Assembly (NCBI GenBank): GCA_028694545.1 | Contig: JAQVKV010000057.1 | Span: 1 to 8,581, forward strand | Reading direction: 5' to 3' | DNA length: 8,581 nt | Origin: Zavarzinia sp. | GTDB lineage: Bacteria > Pseudomonadota > Alphaproteobacteria > Zavarziniales > Zavarziniaceae | In this document: positions 6,936 through 8,581 of the stretch, in pieces | Layout of the letters: each line of letters opens with the position of its first letter | Position numbering within the stretch: the first letter of the stretch is position 1 | The notes under the pieces: model-generated | Seen by the model: the letters and a program-made list of their open reading frames with translations, nothing else | What the model was told of the DNA's origin: nothing | Databases searched by the model: none | Program-made: the position numbers and the translations under genes

Positions 6936-7178
6936 GGGATGGCTCGGTTGTCACGGCAGCGGGCGGCCGTTGGCCGGGAGCAGGATCAGTACCTGTATTG
7001 CGGGCCATTGGATTGCGACCCAGAGATCGCGAACTGGGCACGGGGACAATCATCCCCATAGCCACTCCCCCTTGCGGTCGATTCTGGTTGCCTGCCACGG
7101 CCTTCTCACCAGATGCCCGGGCGTCAATCGCTGAAACCTTATAGCGGCGCCGTTGGGCTCAATCAGCGCGCCCCGGGC
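6936..7178. other. Gap without a recognisable gene
   Basis: These 243 bases lie between the rpsA terminator and the stop of the DUF1295 gene. I find no credible coding region. Several small inverted repeats occur: CGGCC-GTT-GGCCG (6964-6976), CCCAG/CTGGG (7019-7023 with 7034-7038) inside a GATTG/CAATC pair (7011-7015, 7047-7051), and GGGGA/TCCCC (7042-7046 with 7053-7057). They could be a decayed gene or a small RNA, but no promoter or terminator convinces. No T-rich terminator follows the DUF1295 stop. Confidence 0.5.
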
Positions 7179-8051
7179 CTATCCCCACGGCACCAGCGCC
7201 GGTACGCGCCGCATATACTCCCCATAGCCCGCCCGGCGTTCCAGGCTGCGCTGGTCCATGAAGGGGATGCTGGCGAAGACGAACATGGCGGTCATGGCGA
7301 GGGCGCCGGGGATCACCCACCACCAGGCGTGCGGGGCGGCGGCGAGGCCGAAGAGCATGAGGCCCCACCAGAAGCCCATCTCGCCGAAATAATTGGGATG
7401 GCGGGAACGGGACCAGAGGCCGGTCCGGATGAAGGGGGCGGCTTCGGTGCCAAGCTTGCGCCGCGCGATGAAGGCATGGAGCTGGAGGTCGGCGATGGTC
7501 TCGATCGTTATGGCGCCGAGGGTGACGATACCGGCGAGCCCGTCCAGCAGGCCGAAGGGGCGGGTGCCGAGCGTCATCACCGCATAGAGCGGCAGGCAGC
7601 CGAGGAAGACCTGCAGGGTGGGGAAGAGGTGGATGCCGAAGAGATCGGCCAGGAGGGCCGCCTTGCCGGCGCGGGCGCGCACGATCGGATAGCGCCAGTC
7701 CTCATGCCCCATGCCGCCCCAATGCACCGCCCAATTGGCGGTAAGGCGGAGCGCCCAGAGCCAGACGAGGAGGATGACGGCAAGCACGCGGAGAATGTCG
7801 ATCGGCGCATCGCCGACGCGGAACCAGTAGAGGGCAAGCAGCGGCGGGATCACGCTCCAATAGGGGTCGTAGACACTGGAATTGCCATGCGCCCGGCTGA
7901 AGCCGAAGATCACCAGGGTGGCCACGATGTCCGCCGCCAGCACGTCCCACGGCCCGGCGAGGCCGGACAGCCAGAGCGTGGCGCCGCCCGCGACGAGACA
8001 GGCGCCATAGGCGACGATGATCGCGGTGATGTCGGCCGGTCTTGCAGCCAT
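7179..8051 (-). CDS. DUF1295 family membrane protein (steroid 5-alpha-reductase-like)
   Basis: Encodes 290 aa, typical for the family. It is a multi-pass inner-membrane protein with roughly seven hydrophobic segments (about 8-30, 35-51, 66-78, 86-107, 141-163, 168-188, 223-262, the last probably two helices). Diagnostic features are SVYDPYWSVIPP (59-70), NWAVHWGGMGHEDWRY (106-121), and the C-terminal RTGLWSRSRHPNYFGEMGFWWG (209-230), the motif shared with steroid 5-alpha reductases and isoprenylcysteine methyltransferases where NADPH or SAM binds; the end is YGEYMRRVPALVPWG. A lipid-reductase role is likely by family, but the substrate is unknown. The start at 8051 is chosen because GGGGGAG lies five bases upstream; the frame stays open further 5' only through a terminator hairpin. 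It reads in the same direction as the sterol-desaturase-like gene but is separated from it by a terminator. Confidence 0.92.
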   Translation of the reverse strand: MAARPADITAIIVAYGACLVAGGATLWLSGLAGPWDVLAADIVATLVIFGFSRAHGNSSVYDPYWSVIPPLLALYWFRVGDAPIDILRVLAVILLVWLWALRLTANWAVHWGGMGHEDWRYPIVRARAGKAALLADLFGIHLFPTLQVFLGCLPLYAVMTLGTRPFGLLDGLAGIVTLGAITIETIADLQLHAFIARRKLGTEAAPFIRTGLWSRSRHPNYFGEMGFWWGLMLFGLAAAPHAWWWVIPGALAMTAMFVFASIPFMDQRSLERRAGYGEYMRRVPALVPWG

Positions 8052-8056
8052 TTTTT

Positions 8057-8063
8057 CTCCCCC
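8057..8063 (-). promoter_or_regulatory. Ribosome binding site fixing the DUF1295 start
   Basis: GGGGGAG on the minus strand, five bases before the ATG at 8051. It supports a 290-aa product over a longer read-through of the same open frame. Confidence 0.65.
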
Positions 8064-8129
8064 TCGCGCTTCCCCTTCCTTGTTGTCGGGCCATTCGGCC
8101 TCGAAGGCCAGAGGCTTCGGCAAGGGATG

Positions 8130-8169
8130 AAACGGAAACGCGGGCCGGAGTCCTCGACTCCGGCCCGCG
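8130..8169 (-). terminator. Rho-independent terminator of the sterol-desaturase-like gene
   Basis: A perfect 14-bp stem (8139-8152 with 8156-8169, CGCGGGCCGGAGTC and its complement) has a 3-nt loop, followed on the minus strand by TTTCCGTTT. It lies 64 bp after the stop at 8234. The plus-strand side is C-rich, so it works leftward. It should insulate the DUF1295 gene, which then needs its own promoter in about 78 bp. Confidence 0.85.
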
Positions 8170-8233
8170 CCCATCCCCGGTCCCCGCTGTGTTCTTGGTC
8201 TTGTGAGCCCTTGTGCGTGGGGGGCGGGTGTCT

Positions 8234-8581
8234 TCAGCTGCCGCTGCGTGCGATGGCCGGCCGCAGCTCGGCCGTCTCCGCCCCTTCGTCCGGGGCACGG
8301 AACAGGGGCCACAGCATCTGTTCGGCAACCGTCGTCCCGGGCAGGTTCTCGACGCCATATTCCGCCGGATAGCGGCGCGTGACCTTGGCCGTTCCGAACA
8401 GCACGTCCCAGAAGAACAGCAGGTTGCCGAAATTACCCTTGTAGTTGGTAATGCCGTCGGCCGCGTATTTCCCGTGGTGGGCCGCATGGGTCGCGGGCGT
8501 CGAGATTGTGCGCTCCACCACCCACATGACGGTCGAGAGCCACTTTACCCGGTACAGCGGCGCATCCCAGCGCAGATCCGA
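8234..8581 (-). CDS. Sterol desaturase / fatty acid hydroxylase family protein, 5' end cut by window edge
   Basis: The last 115 residues are visible; the frame is open to the right edge (SDLRWDAPLYRVKWLSTV before the first internal Met), so the start lies outside. The visible part carries the third histidine box HAAHH (32-36 of the visible segment), part of the di-iron site of the integral-membrane hydroxylase superfamily, and the typical following block NYKGNFGNLLFFWDVLFGTA (46-65). The C-terminal 50 residues (YPAEYGVENLPG...) are also usual. These enzymes use O2 and two irons to hydroxylate or desaturate lipids, sterols or carotenoids at the membrane. The actual substrate cannot be told. 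It is the upstream neighbour of the DUF1295 gene, which hints at a shared lipid theme. Confidence 0.88.
   Translation of the reverse strand, partial: SDLRWDAPLYRVKWLSTVMWVVERTISTPATHAAHHGKYAADGITNYKGNFGNLLFFWDVLFGTAKVTRRYPAEYGVENLPGTTVAEQMLWPLFRAPDEGAETAELRPAIARSGS

Noticed and set aside
5056..7098. 680-aa open frame antisense to rpsA, including an ATG at 7059 with a strong AGGGGGAG upstream
   Set aside because: It is a GC-rich, codon-biased mirror of rpsA with the expected low-complexity Asp/His/Leu composition. The SD-like site alone does not make a gene, and the frame has no terminus outside rpsA.
8097..8109. GGCCT-CGA-AGGCC hairpin upstream of the DUF1295 gene
   Set aside because: It is only five base pairs with no T-tract; such repeats are frequent by chance in DNA this GC-rich.
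7113..8372. 419-aa plus-strand frame over the DUF1295 gene
   Set aside because: Its Gly/Glu/Arg/His-rich composition is typical of an antisense shadow, while the opposite strand encodes a recognisable membrane protein.

Overview
The window is GC-rich chromosomal DNA with a dense, ordinary bacterial layout, most likely from an alphaproteobacterium. The evidence is a CP4-like class II EPSP synthase, a protein of the FYDLN_acid family (known mainly from alphaproteobacteria) divergent from aroA, a 566-residue six-domain ribosomal protein S1, and the aroA-cmk-rpsA gene order. I cannot name the genus. I see no mobile elements, CRISPR arrays, phage genes or defence genes.

Left part (1-2204). A fumarylacetoacetate-hydrolase family gene, cut by the left edge, reads leftward. 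It is divergent from a zinc-dependent histone-deacetylase-like amidohydrolase gene, with only 46 bp between the two starts. The deacetylase converges on a xanthine/guanine phosphoribosyltransferase gene (gpt); their stop codons touch inside the palindrome TGATCA, with no intergenic base.

Middle part (2205-5160). Reading leftward are a complete tRNA-Ala(GGC) gene with encoded CCA and a candidate promoter, followed by a GNRA-capped hairpin 22 nt before the gpt start. Upstream of the tRNA lies the zinc-ribbon/acidic-tail FYDLN_acid gene, also leftward, with a TTG start. Across a short divergent region holding a direct repeat, aroA begins rightward, overlaps cmk by ATGA, and is followed after a 132-bp, potentially structured leader by rpsA. 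This is the classical cluster linking aromatic amino-acid synthesis, pyrimidine nucleotide supply and translation.

Right part (5161-8581). rpsA ends at a textbook intrinsic terminator. About 240 bp without a recognisable gene follow. Then come two leftward membrane-lipid type genes: a DUF1295 (steroid 5-alpha-reductase-like) membrane protein, and the C-terminal end of a sterol desaturase/fatty acid hydroxylase family protein, separated by a strong terminator that belongs to the latter.

Most of the window is housekeeping DNA. I found no convincing undescribed system. The points most worth checking are the foldable rpsA leader, the tRNA-Ala/gpt linkage without room for an obvious gpt promoter, the repeat in the aroA/FYDLN intergenic region, and the uncharacterised acidic zinc-ribbon protein.
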